58,917 nucleotides of DNA. Source: Clostridiales bacterium. GTDB taxonomy: Bacteria > Bacillota > Desulfotomaculia > Desulfotomaculales > VENG01. Position numbers and translations under genes: made by a program. The notes under the pieces are model-generated. The model ran no database searches. It was given only the letters and a program-made list of their open reading frames with translations, and was not told where the DNA came from. The stretch covers positions 1 through 58,917 of the forward strand of contig JAIPEW010000018.1 in the NCBI GenBank assembly GCA_021736985.1, in the 5' to 3' direction. How positions within the stretch are numbered: position 1 is the stretch's first letter; every line of letters starts with the position of its first letter. This document shows, one piece after another, positions 35,954-45,332 of this stretch.

Positions 35954-36493
35954 TTAGCGTTCGATTCCTTCTCTTGCCTGCACTCCCTGTTCATAATAAT
36001 GTTTAACTTCTTTCATTTCAGTTACCAGGTCTGCTTTTTCTATTACTTCACCTGGTACGTAGCGACCGGTGAAAATTACTTCTACACCGTCCGGCTTTTC
36101 TTTTATTACGTCTAACATTTCCCCGGTAGATACCAGGTTGAAATAATGCGCGGTATTTATCTCGTCAAATATTATAATATCGTAATCGCCGGAAAACATG
36201 GCGTTTTTCGCTTTTTCCAGGCCGTCCGCGGCCATCTTCACATCCTCTTCATGAGGAGGATTAGTAACATGAATAAAAGTATCCTTTCCATACTGTTCTA
36301 TAGTAATATAATTGCCAACCATTTCTGCTGCTTTTAACTCGCCGTAATACTGGCCTTTCATGAACTGGCCGATATAAGTTTTTAACCCGCGCCCCATGGC
36401 CCGGAAAGCCAGGCCCAGGGCTGAAGTAGATTTCCCCTTGGAGTTCCCTGTATAAACCTGTACATATCCTTTTTCTAATAATTCTTTATTCAT
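35954..36493 (-). CDS. cobO: cob(I)yrinic acid a,c-diamide adenosyltransferase (CobO/BtuR)
   Basis: 179 residues, usual length. The P-loop is GNSKGKST at 16-23, in place of the more common GDGKGKTT, and YDIIIFDEIN provides the second ATP-site motif near 105-114. It transfers adenosyl from ATP to Co(I) corrinoid, making the coenzyme form and trapping imported corrinoid. AGGAGG lies 7-8 nt before the ATG. It is 15 bp downstream of the ECF S-component gene, so import and adenosylation are on one transcript. Confidence 0.93.
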   Translation of the reverse strand: MNKELLEKGYVQVYTGNSKGKSTSALGLAFRAMGRGLKTYIGQFMKGQYYGELKAAEMVGNYITIEQYGKDTFIHVTNPPHEEDVKMAADGLEKAKNAMFSGDYDIIIFDEINTAHYFNLVSTGEMLDVIKEKPDGVEVIFTGRYVPGEVIEKADLVTEMKEVKHYYEQGVQAREGIER

Positions 36494-36508
36494 TTATAAA
36501 CCTCCTGA

Positions 36509-37204
36509 TTAAAGTTGATTCTGGTCTAAGTAACTAACAAACATCTTATTTTTAAAGCGTTTTAAAACTTGATAAAAAGATTTGCCCAGTAAAAAAGAAA
36601 AAATTATATTGCCAAGGGCATGCAGGGTATCAAAAGGGAAACTGGCCATATATGCAGCCGTAAAGGTCTTGAGCGTTAATGGATATACAAACCCGACCCA
36701 GTGCCATAAATTCATAATCCAGCCAAACAAATATCCCCAGCAAAAAGCCAGCACTGTGAATGGAAGTAATTTAAAACCTTTCAACTTACTGCCTAATAAA
36801 GCAGCTGATGCTCCGCATAGCCCCCAGCTGAACATCTGCCACGGCGTCCAGGGCCCCTGGCCTAAAAAGAAATTAGACACTAATGCAGCAGCTGCCCCGA
36901 CCATAAACCCTTCCTGTACCCCGAATACATAGCCGGTTATCATAACGATAAAAGTAGTAGGTTGTATACTCATCACGGCTGCAAAAGGAATCCTGGAAAC
37001 AGCTGCAAAAGAAGCCATAGTAGCAATAAGTGCAATTTCTTTAGATGCTGCACCTTTTTTTTCAAAGCGCCAGAAAAAAGTGAGTACAGCCAGGCCAATG
37101 ATAACAGCAGAAAACAGGGCCCAGTTAACACCTACGGGCAGCACACTCAATACCAGCAGCAGGCCGGTAACAGCAAGAATTAATGTCCAGTATATATTCT
37201 TCAT
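36509..37204 (-). CDS. ECF transporter S component, probable corrinoid specificity
   Basis: 231 residues with seven or so hydrophobic spans. The first two spans (about 5-45) precede the core S-component fold, which starts at KEIALIATMASFAAVSRIPF and includes GYVFGVQEGFMVGAAAALVSN and PWTPWQMFSWGLCGASAALLG. ATG follows directly after the stop of the SLH-toroid gene, so translation is coupled. S components bind the vitamin and dock on EcfT. Placement between CobO and a cobalamin-riboswitch operon points to a corrinoid; CbrT is the known ECF cobalamin S component. Specificity is inferred from context. Confidence 0.82.
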   Translation of the reverse strand: MKNIYWTLILAVTGLLLVLSVLPVGVNWALFSAVIIGLAVLTFFWRFEKKGAASKEIALIATMASFAAVSRIPFAAVMSIQPTTFIVMITGYVFGVQEGFMVGAAAALVSNFFLGQGPWTPWQMFSWGLCGASAALLGSKLKGFKLLPFTVLAFCWGYLFGWIMNLWHWVGFVYPLTLKTFTAAYMASFPFDTLHALGNIIFSFLLGKSFYQVLKRFKNKMFVSYLDQNQL

Positions 37205-38713
37205 TTATTTTATCCCGAGTATATCTCTTAGCTGGACTATACTGTAAGCACACTGGGCCCTGGTAGCATTTGCCTGCGCGTCAAACCCGGGACACAGGAG
37301 GCCATTTTTCTCTGCCCGGCGCACGCTGGCCGAGTACCAGTATGGTCCAGATTTGACTTCATACTGTTTTTCCTCCGGAAGGGCCCTTACCAGCATGGCA
37401 GCCATCTCCCCACCGGTTATTTTCCCCCTGGGAGCAAATACATCTTCCGACCTGCCGTTAACATACCCTTTTTGCGCAGCAATAGAGACTACATTATAAT
37501 ACCATTTATCTTGCGGTACATCTTTAAACTTGCCTGCTGCACTACTATTTATCCCCTGCAAATCAAGCCCGTATGCCATGAACTTGGTAAACTCAGCCCT
37601 GCTAACAGGCTCTCCCGGTTTAAACACGCCCCCGGGATAACCGCTTAATATATTGTTGTTAACAAGCTGCATAACTGGATCATATGCCCAGTGCCCGGGA
37701 GAAAGATCGGAAAACTTGCTTGTATTAGAAGACTTGCTTGTAAATTTATCATAATTCACGTTCACCGGAAATGGTTTTCCGGCAAGAGCCATAACTGTAC
37801 AAGCAGTTACCTTAACAGGAGAAGATTTAACCCCGGGCTTCCAGTTAAAATATCCTTTATTGCTTTGTAAACTCAAGATATGGCTTATTACATCATTATT
37901 ATTTACAGACCACTTTTCACTCACCGGGTTTTCACCTGCAGCCAGCAGTCCCTGCAGCACCCAGGCATCAGTAGAAGCATTGGGATCGCTGCTAAACCAG
38001 CCGCTGCTGAAGCCTCCATTTTCTTGCTGGTAATCTTTTATGTAATCAAGAGCATCCTTTACAGCAGCAGACTCCCGGTCCTGTCCCAGCAGTATTAAAG
38101 CTTGCAAGGCTATGCTCGTATCATCTACATCACTTCTACCCCCGGGGGCCCAGCTAAACCCACTGTTTTCTTGCTGCTGCTCCAGCAGCCAATCCCTGGC
38201 ATTTTCACTGTCCGGTATATCCCGGGAAACAGATGCAAGCGCAAGAATTGACCACATGTGGGAGTTAACCAGCTTACCCAAATGCCCGTTTTCGTGCTGT
38301 ACAGACATTATTTTATCAGCCGGATTTATACCGTTATAAGTTACCCCCTGCCCGGCTGCAGACAAGGCAAGTAATATCCTGGCACAGTCATTAGTAGATT
38401 CTAAAGATTTAGTGCAATCCTGCAGGTAATCTACGGGAGTATTTCCAGCCTTTGACCAGCTGCTACCGTCAGGATCTTCCCCGGCTGCCCTGACAGCCAT
38501 AATAACCCACGCGGTAGTATCACGATTGCTTTCCCGTCCTTCTTTACAGGGAAACCCACCGTCTTTATTTTGAATATCCTGAAAATAATCAAGTGCTTCT
38601 TGAATGCTTTCTTGCGCCTCGTTCTCAGGAAAGGAATTAGAGGCTGCAGCAGTACCTGTAAAAGAAAAGACAAGCAGCAGGGATATTATAAAAGCCATAA
38701 TTTTCTTATTCAT
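37205..38713 (-). CDS. SLH-anchored alpha/alpha-toroid protein (transcobalamin alpha-domain-like)
   Basis: About 502 residues from ATG 38711-38713. A signal peptide is followed by prenyltransferase/squalene-oxidase-type repeats (about 30-330), each with a Gln-x-x-x-Gly-Gly-Phe turn: QNKDGGFP, QQENSGFSW, QQENGGFSSGW. Three SLH repeats close the chain (about 335-390, 395-450, 455-502), so it is held to the wall polymer. The toroid fold is also the alpha domain of intrinsic factor and transcobalamin. It sits between the ECF ATPase (20 bp after) and the S component in a cobalamin-regulated operon. I infer a wall-bound corrinoid-capture protein. Confidence 0.82.
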   Translation of the reverse strand: MNKKIMAFIISLLLVFSFTGTAAASNSFPENEAQESIQEALDYFQDIQNKDGGFPCKEGRESNRDTTAWVIMAVRAAGEDPDGSSWSKAGNTPVDYLQDCTKSLESTNDCARILLALSAAGQGVTYNGINPADKIMSVQHENGHLGKLVNSHMWSILALASVSRDIPDSENARDWLLEQQQENSGFSWAPGGRSDVDDTSIALQALILLGQDRESAAVKDALDYIKDYQQENGGFSSGWFSSDPNASTDAWVLQGLLAAGENPVSEKWSVNNNDVISHILSLQSNKGYFNWKPGVKSSPVKVTACTVMALAGKPFPVNVNYDKFTSKSSNTSKFSDLSPGHWAYDPVMQLVNNNILSGYPGGVFKPGEPVSRAEFTKFMAYGLDLQGINSSAAGKFKDVPQDKWYYNVVSIAAQKGYVNGRSEDVFAPRGKITGGEMAAMLVRALPEEKQYEVKSGPYWYSASVRRAEKNGLLCPGFDAQANATRAQCAYSIVQLRDILGIK

Positions 38714-38745
38714 TACACACACCATCCTTTGTCTGAATATACTTA

Positions 38746-40434
38746 CTATCCTGAAACAGCATTCTCACCTGAATCCATTAATTTAACCAGGGCTTCTTTA
38801 CCCTGCTCCAGGGTTACTACACCATCAATTATATTATTAAATAACTTGCTGAGTTGAGGTGAATAAAAGGTGGACCCCGTAAGCATTTCATGCTTGCTCC
38901 CCTGTGCAATTATACTGCCTTCGGCCATTAACACTATATTTTCTGCATATTCTGCTGCAAACTCCACGTCATGGGTAATTATTATTACGGCAGTACCTTC
39001 TGCCTGCAGCTGCTTCATTATATTGCCCAGTTCTTCTTTTAGCTGGTAATCCAATCCCCTGGTAGGTTCATCCAGCAAAAGCAATTCAGGTTTTGCCACC
39101 AGTATTGACGCCAGGGCTACCCTCTGTCTTTCACCTGCACTCAAGTCCCGGGGATTGGATTCTGCATAAGGAGTAAGCTGCAGCTTGTTCATTACATCAT
39201 CAATTATCCCGTCATCAGGCAAGCCCAGGTTATCCAGTGTATAGCTCAGCTCTTGTTCTACGCTGTCCAAAAACAGGTAATCATTGGGATCCTGCGACAA
39301 GTACCCACAAACAGGGGCCAGTTCTTCCACGGAAACTTTTTTAGTATCCCAGCCAGACACCCTTACCTGTCCCCTGCCGGGCTTCAAAAGGCCGTTAATA
39401 TTCTTTAAAAAAGTACTCTTACCTGCTGCATTCTCTCCCATTATTACAGTAAAATCACCCGGGTTAATCTTAAGATTTATGTTTTTAAGTACTTCTTTAC
39501 CGTTAGAATAAGAAAACCACAGGTTATGTACATCTACCAGGCTCTTACCTTGTATTTTTCTCTGCTTTTTACCGGGAGCTTTTTTTCTCTTAATTTCTGG
39601 GAAATGAGTATAAGGAATTAATATTTGTTTCCCCTGTTTAACAGTAAGAGGAATACTTGAAGCATTTACACCGGCAAACAATTTTGCCAGGGGTGGAATG
39701 AATGAACTTTCATTTCTTACTGCCCACCGGGCTGTCTCTTGAGGGATATCATCACAGGCGATACACCCTTTTTCCATGACCAGTACTCTGTCTGCCAGGT
39801 GAAAACACCTTTCCAGGCGCTGTTCTACCAGTATAACTGTGATTCCGTTTTCCTCGTTCAGCCTTTTTACCAAGGTAAGAATTTCTTCCCCTGCTACAGG
39901 GTCAAGCTGGGAGGTAGGTTCATCCAATATTAAAACCTCCGGCTGCATAACTAAAACAGAAGCAAGGGCAACTTTCTGCTTCTGCCCCCCGGAAAGCTCC
40001 GGAATATAATTATGTAAACAACCGGACAATCCCAGGGCACTGCTTACCTCCATAATACGGCGCTTCATTAGATTGTTCGGTAAACCCATGTTTTCAAGCC
40101 CGAAAGCCAGTTCTTCTTCTACACAGGTCATCACTAGCTGGCTTTCCGGGTCCTGGAATACCATGCCTACATTTTTTACCAGCTCACACCTCTCCATATG
40201 CTTTACTTCATCATGATCTATAATAATGCTGCCGCCGTAAGTACCCCCGTAAAAACCTGGAATTAAACCACAAATTGCCCTTACAAGTGAAGATTTCCCG
40301 CACCCGGAGCTGCCTGCCAGCAAAACAAACTGGCCATCCAGAATTTCCATGTTTATATTATCCAGGGCAGGCTTCTGTATATCCGGGTAATAATAAGTCA
40401 GATTTTTAATTTTAATAACTGCCACCTTTTCCAC
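38746..40434 (-). CDS. fused tandem ECF transporter ATPase (EcfA-EcfA')
   Basis: 562 residues with two complete nucleotide-binding domains. NBD1: Walker A GSSGCGKSS at 41-49, signature LSGGQKQ, Walker B VLILDEPTSQLDP. NBD2: Walker A GENAAGKST at 333-341, signature LSAGERQR, Walker B LLLLDEPTRGLD. The ATPases of ECF transporters are usually two genes, so this is a fusion. The start is probably GTG at 40432-40434 and overlaps ecfT by 37 bp. It powers the S component and EcfT of this operon. Confidence 0.93.
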   Translation of the reverse strand: MEKVAVIKIKNLTYYYPDIQKPALDNINMEILDGQFVLLAGSSGCGKSSLVRAICGLIPGFYGGTYGGSIIIDHDEVKHMERCELVKNVGMVFQDPESQLVMTCVEEELAFGLENMGLPNNLMKRRIMEVSSALGLSGCLHNYIPELSGGQKQKVALASVLVMQPEVLILDEPTSQLDPVAGEEILTLVKRLNEENGITVILVEQRLERCFHLADRVLVMEKGCIACDDIPQETARWAVRNESSFIPPLAKLFAGVNASSIPLTVKQGKQILIPYTHFPEIKRKKAPGKKQRKIQGKSLVDVHNLWFSYSNGKEVLKNINLKINPGDFTVIMGENAAGKSTFLKNINGLLKPGRGQVRVSGWDTKKVSVEELAPVCGYLSQDPNDYLFLDSVEQELSYTLDNLGLPDDGIIDDVMNKLQLTPYAESNPRDLSAGERQRVALASILVAKPELLLLDEPTRGLDYQLKEELGNIMKQLQAEGTAVIIITHDVEFAAEYAENIVLMAEGSIIAQGSKHEMLTGSTFYSPQLSKLFNNIIDGVVTLEQGKEALVKLMDSGENAVSG

Positions 40435-41312
40435 CCCCAGTTCAAAAACGCCGGCAAAGATAAAGCGAGCATCTCAATTAGTGCAGCATTTAACTCTTTA
40501 AAATTCATGTTTTCCAGGCGGGGATAATAAGTAAAAACAGCCCAATCGTGAAAAACAGCAGCCAGCCCGGTCATAACTGAAACTACCAGCGCACCCAGTA
40601 CAAAAAAATCTCTCGGCCTCCATAAATCCCGGGAATAAAAACTCCTCGGCCCACTGCCGTATCCCCTGGCATGCATTGATTCAGCTATTTGCATAGAACG
40701 CTCCAGGGATGATAATAAAACTACTTTTACAACCGGCAGGCGGTTTTTTAAACGCTGCCGCAGGCTGCCCGTGTCGAGTTTTACTCCCCTGCAGCGCTGT
40801 ACTTCGGTTACTCTCCGCACATCCTGTACCATCAGGGGAAACAAGCGGGTAGCAAGCGTCACAACAAGCACAGCCTTTTTACCAAACCTGCTGAACAATT
40901 TTAAAACCTTGTCGGGATGCACTGCATATGTATATAAACAAAAAACACTGATGATTACCACCAGGCGAATTCCCATTGCGGCACTAAAACATACAGCTTC
41001 CAGCGTTACTTTTATTTTTCCCATAACGGGGATCGCGGGCCCGTAAAACAAAACCGTAGACCCGTTCTGGACAAAAACGGAATTTACCAGGATAATCATC
41101 ACTACTATCCCGGATGCCATTAATAAATAATACTTCCACTTATCTGCATTTCCCGAGGCTATAATTACAGCACCTACTGCAAAAAAAAGAACCAGGAGAT
41201 AAACCGGGTGAGAGAAAATCAATGATAACAGCAGCACCACAGCTATATAAGACATGACAGTAACCGGGTGCAGCTTGTATATTAAGTTATCCTTTTCACG
41301 GTAAACAAGCAT
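40398..41312 (-). CDS. ECF transporter transmembrane component EcfT
   Basis: 304 residues, longer than CbiQ, with five to seven membrane spans. Coupling helices with RCRGVKL and ESMHARGYGSGPRS (Ala-Arg-Gly type) are visible. It overlaps the ATPase gene by 37 bp. The family couples ATP hydrolysis to toppling of the S component. Confidence 0.9.
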   Translation of the reverse strand: MLVYREKDNLIYKLHPVTVMSYIAVVLLLSLIFSHPVYLLVLFFAVGAVIIASGNADKWKYYLLMASGIVVMIILVNSVFVQNGSTVLFYGPAIPVMGKIKVTLEAVCFSAAMGIRLVVIISVFCLYTYAVHPDKVLKLFSRFGKKAVLVVTLATRLFPLMVQDVRRVTEVQRCRGVKLDTGSLRQRLKNRLPVVKVVLLSSLERSMQIAESMHARGYGSGPRSFYSRDLWRPRDFFVLGALVVSVMTGLAAVFHDWAVFTYYPRLENMNFKELNAALIEMLALSLPAFLNWGWKRWQLLKLKI

Positions 41313-41329
41313 AGTCCCATCCTCTGCTC

Positions 41330-41370
41330 AATAAGTAAAAAAATGTGCCAGGCACGATTTTTTACTTATT
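41330..41370. repeat. A/T-arm palindrome, copy c, inside the cobalamin operon
   Basis: Core AATAAGTAAAAAAAT-GTGCCAGGCAC-GATTTTTTACTTATT. On the minus strand its first arm supplies the last codons and stop (AAT AAG TAA) of the DUF4430 lipoprotein gene, and it then stands 18 bp before ecfT. It could attenuate transcription between the binding proteins and the transporter. Confidence 0.85.
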
Positions 41371-42498
41371 GTTTTTTATTAAGGGCAGTCTAATTACTTC
41401 GCCGTTCTTGATTGCTGCGCTGTAAAGGCCGGAGATTTTATCAGGTGTATTTACCAGCACGTCTACTGCCTGCTGCAGGCCTTCTCTGTCCGTACCGGAG
41501 ACAATCCAGAGCGGGCTTTCATCCCCGCTGCCTTTACCGGAAGCAATTATTACACCGGCTGTGCCGCTAATTTTTCGCGCCGCTTTAAATTGGGAGTTAA
41601 GCAGCTCGAGCCCTTCACCCGTAAAATGCACAGCTGTACCGCTTTTCCTGTAAGCTTTATTTAAATTAGCTAGATATTTTACCTGGTTTAACTTGCTCCA
41701 CTGTCCTACAGCAATAACCGGGCCTTCACAGTTTTTTAATGACTGGTTATTTAAACTGTGAATATTAACTGCAGACACACCATGGGCCCTCAATGCCTTT
41801 TTGATAGCAGCAGCCTGTTTTTTGCTCTCACCTGTATGTAAAACAGCAGTAGGAGCATTACCCCTGTAACCGTTTATAAATGGCTCCGGGTAACAGCCGA
41901 TAACAGCTGAAAACATGTTTACCTGCTGCCAGGAGTGATAATCCCACCAGACAATACCCCCTGCTTTTAAGGGATAATCCACGGCTCCTACATCTGAAAA
42001 TATGCCGTTAACATAATACATCCAGTCTTCTTTTTTACTGCCAAACCCCCCGTACCGGGATTCAAGCCCGTTAATACTTTTTATAAAAGCACCGCCGTAA
42101 GAAGTTTTTATCTCGGCAACTGCATCAAGTGCATCATACACTGTCCAGTCTTTTTCCATGGGGATTTTTTTGTTTATGAGTACTTCTCTGCCGAAACTTT
42201 TAGTTATCCGCAGCTTTACACTATCACTTTTTTCTTTTACGCCTTCCTCTTGTTTTTGCTTATTGTCAAAATTGGATTCTTTATCTACATCCTTTGTATT
42301 GTTATTAGTTTTTTTACTGGTTTCCACAGGTTCTTTTTGGTTATTTTGAGTACCACTTGTTACCTGCTGCTCTTCTTCTGTTTTTATTTTTTCTTGATTG
42401 TTAGCTGTATTATTGACTTTTTCATTACTGCAGGCAGCGAAGAAAAATACTATAGTTACAATAGATAATAATAAAATAAACAAACGGTAATTTTTCAT
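41362..42498 (-). CDS. DUF4430-containing lipoprotein (transcobalamin beta-domain-like)
   Basis: 378 residues. Lipobox FAAC (Cys23), a 70-residue Asn/Lys/Glu/Gln linker (24-93), a DUF4430 domain (about 94-190) and a further alpha/beta domain (about 195-375). DUF4430 signatures are clear: TVYDALDAVAE, DWMYYVNGIFSDVGAVDYPLK and GIVWWDYHSW. This domain corresponds to the small beta domain that caps the ligand in transcobalamin-type proteins. An AAGGGGTT ribosome site precedes the ATG. I infer a membrane-tethered corrinoid-binding or hand-off protein for the ECF transporter. The C-terminal domain is not recognised. Confidence 0.8.
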   Translation of the reverse strand: MKNYRLFILLLSIVTIVFFFAACSNEKVNNTANNQEKIKTEEEQQVTSGTQNNQKEPVETSKKTNNNTKDVDKESNFDNKQKQEEGVKEKSDSVKLRITKSFGREVLINKKIPMEKDWTVYDALDAVAEIKTSYGGAFIKSINGLESRYGGFGSKKEDWMYYVNGIFSDVGAVDYPLKAGGIVWWDYHSWQQVNMFSAVIGCYPEPFINGYRGNAPTAVLHTGESKKQAAAIKKALRAHGVSAVNIHSLNNQSLKNCEGPVIAVGQWSKLNQVKYLANLNKAYRKSGTAVHFTGEGLELLNSQFKAARKISGTAGVIIASGKGSGDESPLWIVSGTDREGLQQAVDVLVNTPDKISGLYSAAIKNGEVIRLPLIKNNK

Positions 42499-42530
42499 AA
42501 TTAACCCCTTTTAAATTAAAAAATTACAAT

Positions 42531-42561
42531 CTGCTTGCCGGCTTATGCAGCCGGCAAGCAG
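42531..42561 (-). terminator. strong intercistronic hairpin in the cobalamin operon
   Basis: CTGCTTGCCGGC and GCCGGCAAGCAG form a perfect 12-bp stem around a 7-nt loop between the first two genes. On the minus strand it is followed by ATTGTAATTTTTTAA, so partial termination or transcript stabilisation is likely. Confidence 0.75.
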
Positions 42562-42566
42562 GTAAC

Positions 42567-45176
42567 CTAGTATTTCACTATTTTTACTTCTTTAGTGTCA
42601 GGCAGCCATGTTACCTCAGCTCCCAATGATTCAGACACATAGCGTATCGGCACAAAACTGCGCCCGTTTATTATACTTGGAGGCACATCAAATCCCGGCA
42701 TATTTTCACCTACAACCAGTGACAATTGTTTATCATCTATAGAAATATTTACTGTTTTTGTTTTGCTGTTCCAACCAACATCAGCACCTGTACACTCGCT
42801 TATAAAACGCAGCGGAACCATGGTACGGCTGTTTATTATAGTAGGAGCAGCAGCAAGATTTATAACTTCACCATCAACCGTGGGTTTTAAATTATCAATT
42901 TGCAATTTAATTACAGTTGGTTTTTTAGCCTTTAATATTCCGTAGTAACTAAAACTATCAGTAGTAAAAGTATAGGTCTCTTCTTCCGGGTTATAAGAAC
43001 CATCAAGTTGTACAAGTTCGTAATTACCTTCGTCATCTTTTTCATATCTTACAGCAATCAACCTGTCTGCTTCTGTATCGCTGAGATTTAAATCTGACAG
43101 GTTAATTGTTACTTTTACAGGCTCATTAAATTGAGTTATTTTTTCAGTAGAAACTATTTCATCATCTTCGTTACTGCATGTTACTGCAGTATTCAAATCA
43201 AATAATTTGCTTTCTATATTTAAATATTTCTCACTTTCTTTTATAGAATTTTCTATATTTTGGTTTTCTGATAGATCAACTGCCCGGGCACTAATTTCTA
43301 AAGAAGCATTATCATCTTCACTTATATTATCGAGTTCCTGCATTTTTAATGATTCAACCGAAAATTCCAGGCTAATATTATTATTCTCTACAATGAGCGG
43401 TTTACTCTCATTACTCAATTCAGATATTGTATCCGGGGATAAAGCTGCCTTATTATTACCTTTACTGCTTATATCAAGCTTTGCTTCTCCTGTTTTTTCA
43501 AGGTTATCTAAAACCATATCGTCATCACTTACATAAGAAATAGAAGATGAATCTCCTGGTATATCGTTCGGGTCTGTACTGTACCACCACGTTACCTGGT
43601 CCCCGTCTGAAAGATGAATTTCCGGAGCCCCAACACCTGGTGCATCATTATTTACATTAAACATCCACCCGTTCATACCTTCGTTTGCTTGTCCTTCTAT
43701 TTCCGTAACTAAATCATCAAAAACAAAATCTAAGCCGGCAGCTTCTAATGCACCCAGGGCAGTTGCTTCCCATTCCAGGTTATCTTCTTCTAAACTCACT
43801 TCACCTGAATACAAACTTTCTTCATCTTGTCCTATTACTTCTACAGAAACTTCAGGACCATCTGAAGTGCCTGTATCATTATTACCATCATTATTGCCGC
43901 CACTTTCTTTAATACTTATATTGGCATTGCCAGTTAAATCCTGGTAAGTAGCAGTAACAACAGTATCTCCCGCACTTAAACCTTTAACTTGGCCTTTATA
44001 AACCACTGAGGCAACACTTTCATCATCTACAGTCCATTCAGCAAATTGACTTACATCTATCTCACTTCCTGCAAAATCATATAATTCAGCAGCAAATTCT
44101 TGCTCTTCGTCTTCGGAAATTGTTGTATTATAGGGAGTTACAATTAATACGTCATCTACACTAGCTCCTACCATAAGATAAGCATCCAGGGCAAATGTAT
44201 TATCTGTTATGTTTTTTGACATTCCAAAAGTACCATCATCATTTAATGCACCTGTTTTCATATAATCCACAGGACTATAACCTGCTTCGTTTTCCCATGT
44301 TCCAGGGTTTATTTCTAGGATGTTTAGTGTATATATTACCTCTGCTGTATCTATAACCTTATCATCCCAGTATGTTATACCATCCCATACTGTGGAAACA
44401 GTAAAACTTCCATCTTCTTGCTGTTGATTACTAATCCAGCTAATTGCCTTGTCTATTGCACTTTGAATATTGTCTTTCATATCCTGGTTATTAGCATGCG
44501 GTTTTAAATACTTTAATACCCGTACAGCCTGGGCAGTAACCTGGAAATTAGAATATGCCCAGGTTCCCGTTTCAGTATCTTGTTTATTTAAGATATAATT
44601 TATTGCACTACCTGTATCTATTTTATCTATCGCCCCTGCTCTTCCTAAAGCTTCAAAAGCAGGCATATTATTGTAAATACTATAATCTCCTTGATCAAAA
44701 CCATCTGCCGCTTGTGTTTCAGTTTGTCTTTCTTGAAGTTTATTTAATAAATCGTTTTTAGCAACATCATCCCAGCTTTTAGCAGCCAGATATTTATAGG
44801 CTATACTTCTTGCAGAATCTTCCTCACCTGTATTATTAATTAAACTGATTACTTTCTCCTTAAGACTTTCACCATCATATACCCATGTAGATACATCAAT
44901 GTTTGCCTTGCTTAAAATATAAGCATCATAAGAACCGAGGTTACCCTGTTCGCCATTAACTGGTGCACCATTACAAAAAGCTTCATAATTATTGTATACT
45001 GCTTTTTGAGCCAGATTGTCTACATCATCCCCATAAACCTCGTCTGCAAGAGCAATGTTGTTGTCAGCACCTTGTGATACAAGCGTAAATACAGGTAACA
45101 TTATAGCTGTCACAAACACTATTAATACAATTTTAGAAGTTAAAGATAAATAATTTCTTTTATTTAATTTATTCAC
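42567..45176 (-). CDS. large exported transcobalamin/intrinsic-factor-like protein (toroid, Ig-like, DUF4430, stalk)
   Basis: 869 residues from GTG 45174-45176; an in-frame ATG five codons earlier contains the AGGAGGG ribosome site itself, so the GTG is preferred. Order: signal peptide (1-~37); alpha/alpha toroid (about 50-340: NKQDTETGTWAYSNFQVTA, SNQQQEDGSFTVSTVWDG, TGALNDDGTFGMSKN); BIG2-like Ig domain (about 341-423); Gly/Asn linker; DUF4430 (about 443-535: ATALGALEAAG, GWMFNVNNDAPGVGAP, DGDQVTWWYS); beta-rich region (550-750); copper-amine-oxidase-N-like stalk (about 760-869: NSRTMVPLRFISE, INGRSFVPIRYVSE). Toroid plus DUF4430 in one chain is the layout of animal B12 carriers. It is the first gene after a cobalamin riboswitch. 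Confidence 0.82.
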   Translation of the reverse strand: MNKLNKRNYLSLTSKIVLIVFVTAIMLPVFTLVSQGADNNIALADEVYGDDVDNLAQKAVYNNYEAFCNGAPVNGEQGNLGSYDAYILSKANIDVSTWVYDGESLKEKVISLINNTGEEDSARSIAYKYLAAKSWDDVAKNDLLNKLQERQTETQAADGFDQGDYSIYNNMPAFEALGRAGAIDKIDTGSAINYILNKQDTETGTWAYSNFQVTAQAVRVLKYLKPHANNQDMKDNIQSAIDKAISWISNQQQEDGSFTVSTVWDGITYWDDKVIDTAEVIYTLNILEINPGTWENEAGYSPVDYMKTGALNDDGTFGMSKNITDNTFALDAYLMVGASVDDVLIVTPYNTTISEDEEQEFAAELYDFAGSEIDVSQFAEWTVDDESVASVVYKGQVKGLSAGDTVVTATYQDLTGNANISIKESGGNNDGNNDTGTSDGPEVSVEVIGQDEESLYSGEVSLEEDNLEWEATALGALEAAGLDFVFDDLVTEIEGQANEGMNGWMFNVNNDAPGVGAPEIHLSDGDQVTWWYSTDPNDIPGDSSSISYVSDDDMVLDNLEKTGEAKLDISSKGNNKAALSPDTISELSNESKPLIVENNNISLEFSVESLKMQELDNISEDDNASLEISARAVDLSENQNIENSIKESEKYLNIESKLFDLNTAVTCSNEDDEIVSTEKITQFNEPVKVTINLSDLNLSDTEADRLIAVRYEKDDEGNYELVQLDGSYNPEEETYTFTTDSFSYYGILKAKKPTVIKLQIDNLKPTVDGEVINLAAAPTIINSRTMVPLRFISECTGADVGWNSKTKTVNISIDDKQLSLVVGENMPGFDVPPSIINGRSFVPIRYVSESLGAEVTWLPDTKEVKIVKY

Positions 45177-45206
45177 TTTTTCCCTCCTCATTATGAAATA
45201 GAACTC

Positions 45207-45247
45207 AATAAGTAAAAAAATGTACCCGGCACGATTTTTTACTTATT
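45207..45247. repeat. A/T-arm palindrome, copy d, in the operon leader
   Basis: Core AATAAGTAAAAAAAT-GTACCCGGCAC-GATTTTTTACTTATT. It lies between the riboswitch terminator and the ribosome site of the first gene, so it is transcribed whenever the switch is on. Confidence 0.8.
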
Positions 45248-45248
45248 A

Positions 45249-45276
45249 AAAACCCCCGGCCTACACCGGGGGGTTA
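45249..45276 (-). terminator. expression-platform terminator of the second cobalamin riboswitch
   Basis: On the minus strand AACCCCCCGGTG...GCCGGGGG is followed by TTTTTA. The GTAGGC at 45264-45259 inside it can instead pair with GCCTAC at 45325-45320, just after the aptamer, giving an antiterminator. This is a classic transcriptional attenuator. Confidence 0.8.
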
Positions 45277-45332
45277 TGTGCTGTCATACAGCATAAAAAT
45301 ATACACCTCCCCATCAACCGTAGGCTGGCGTG

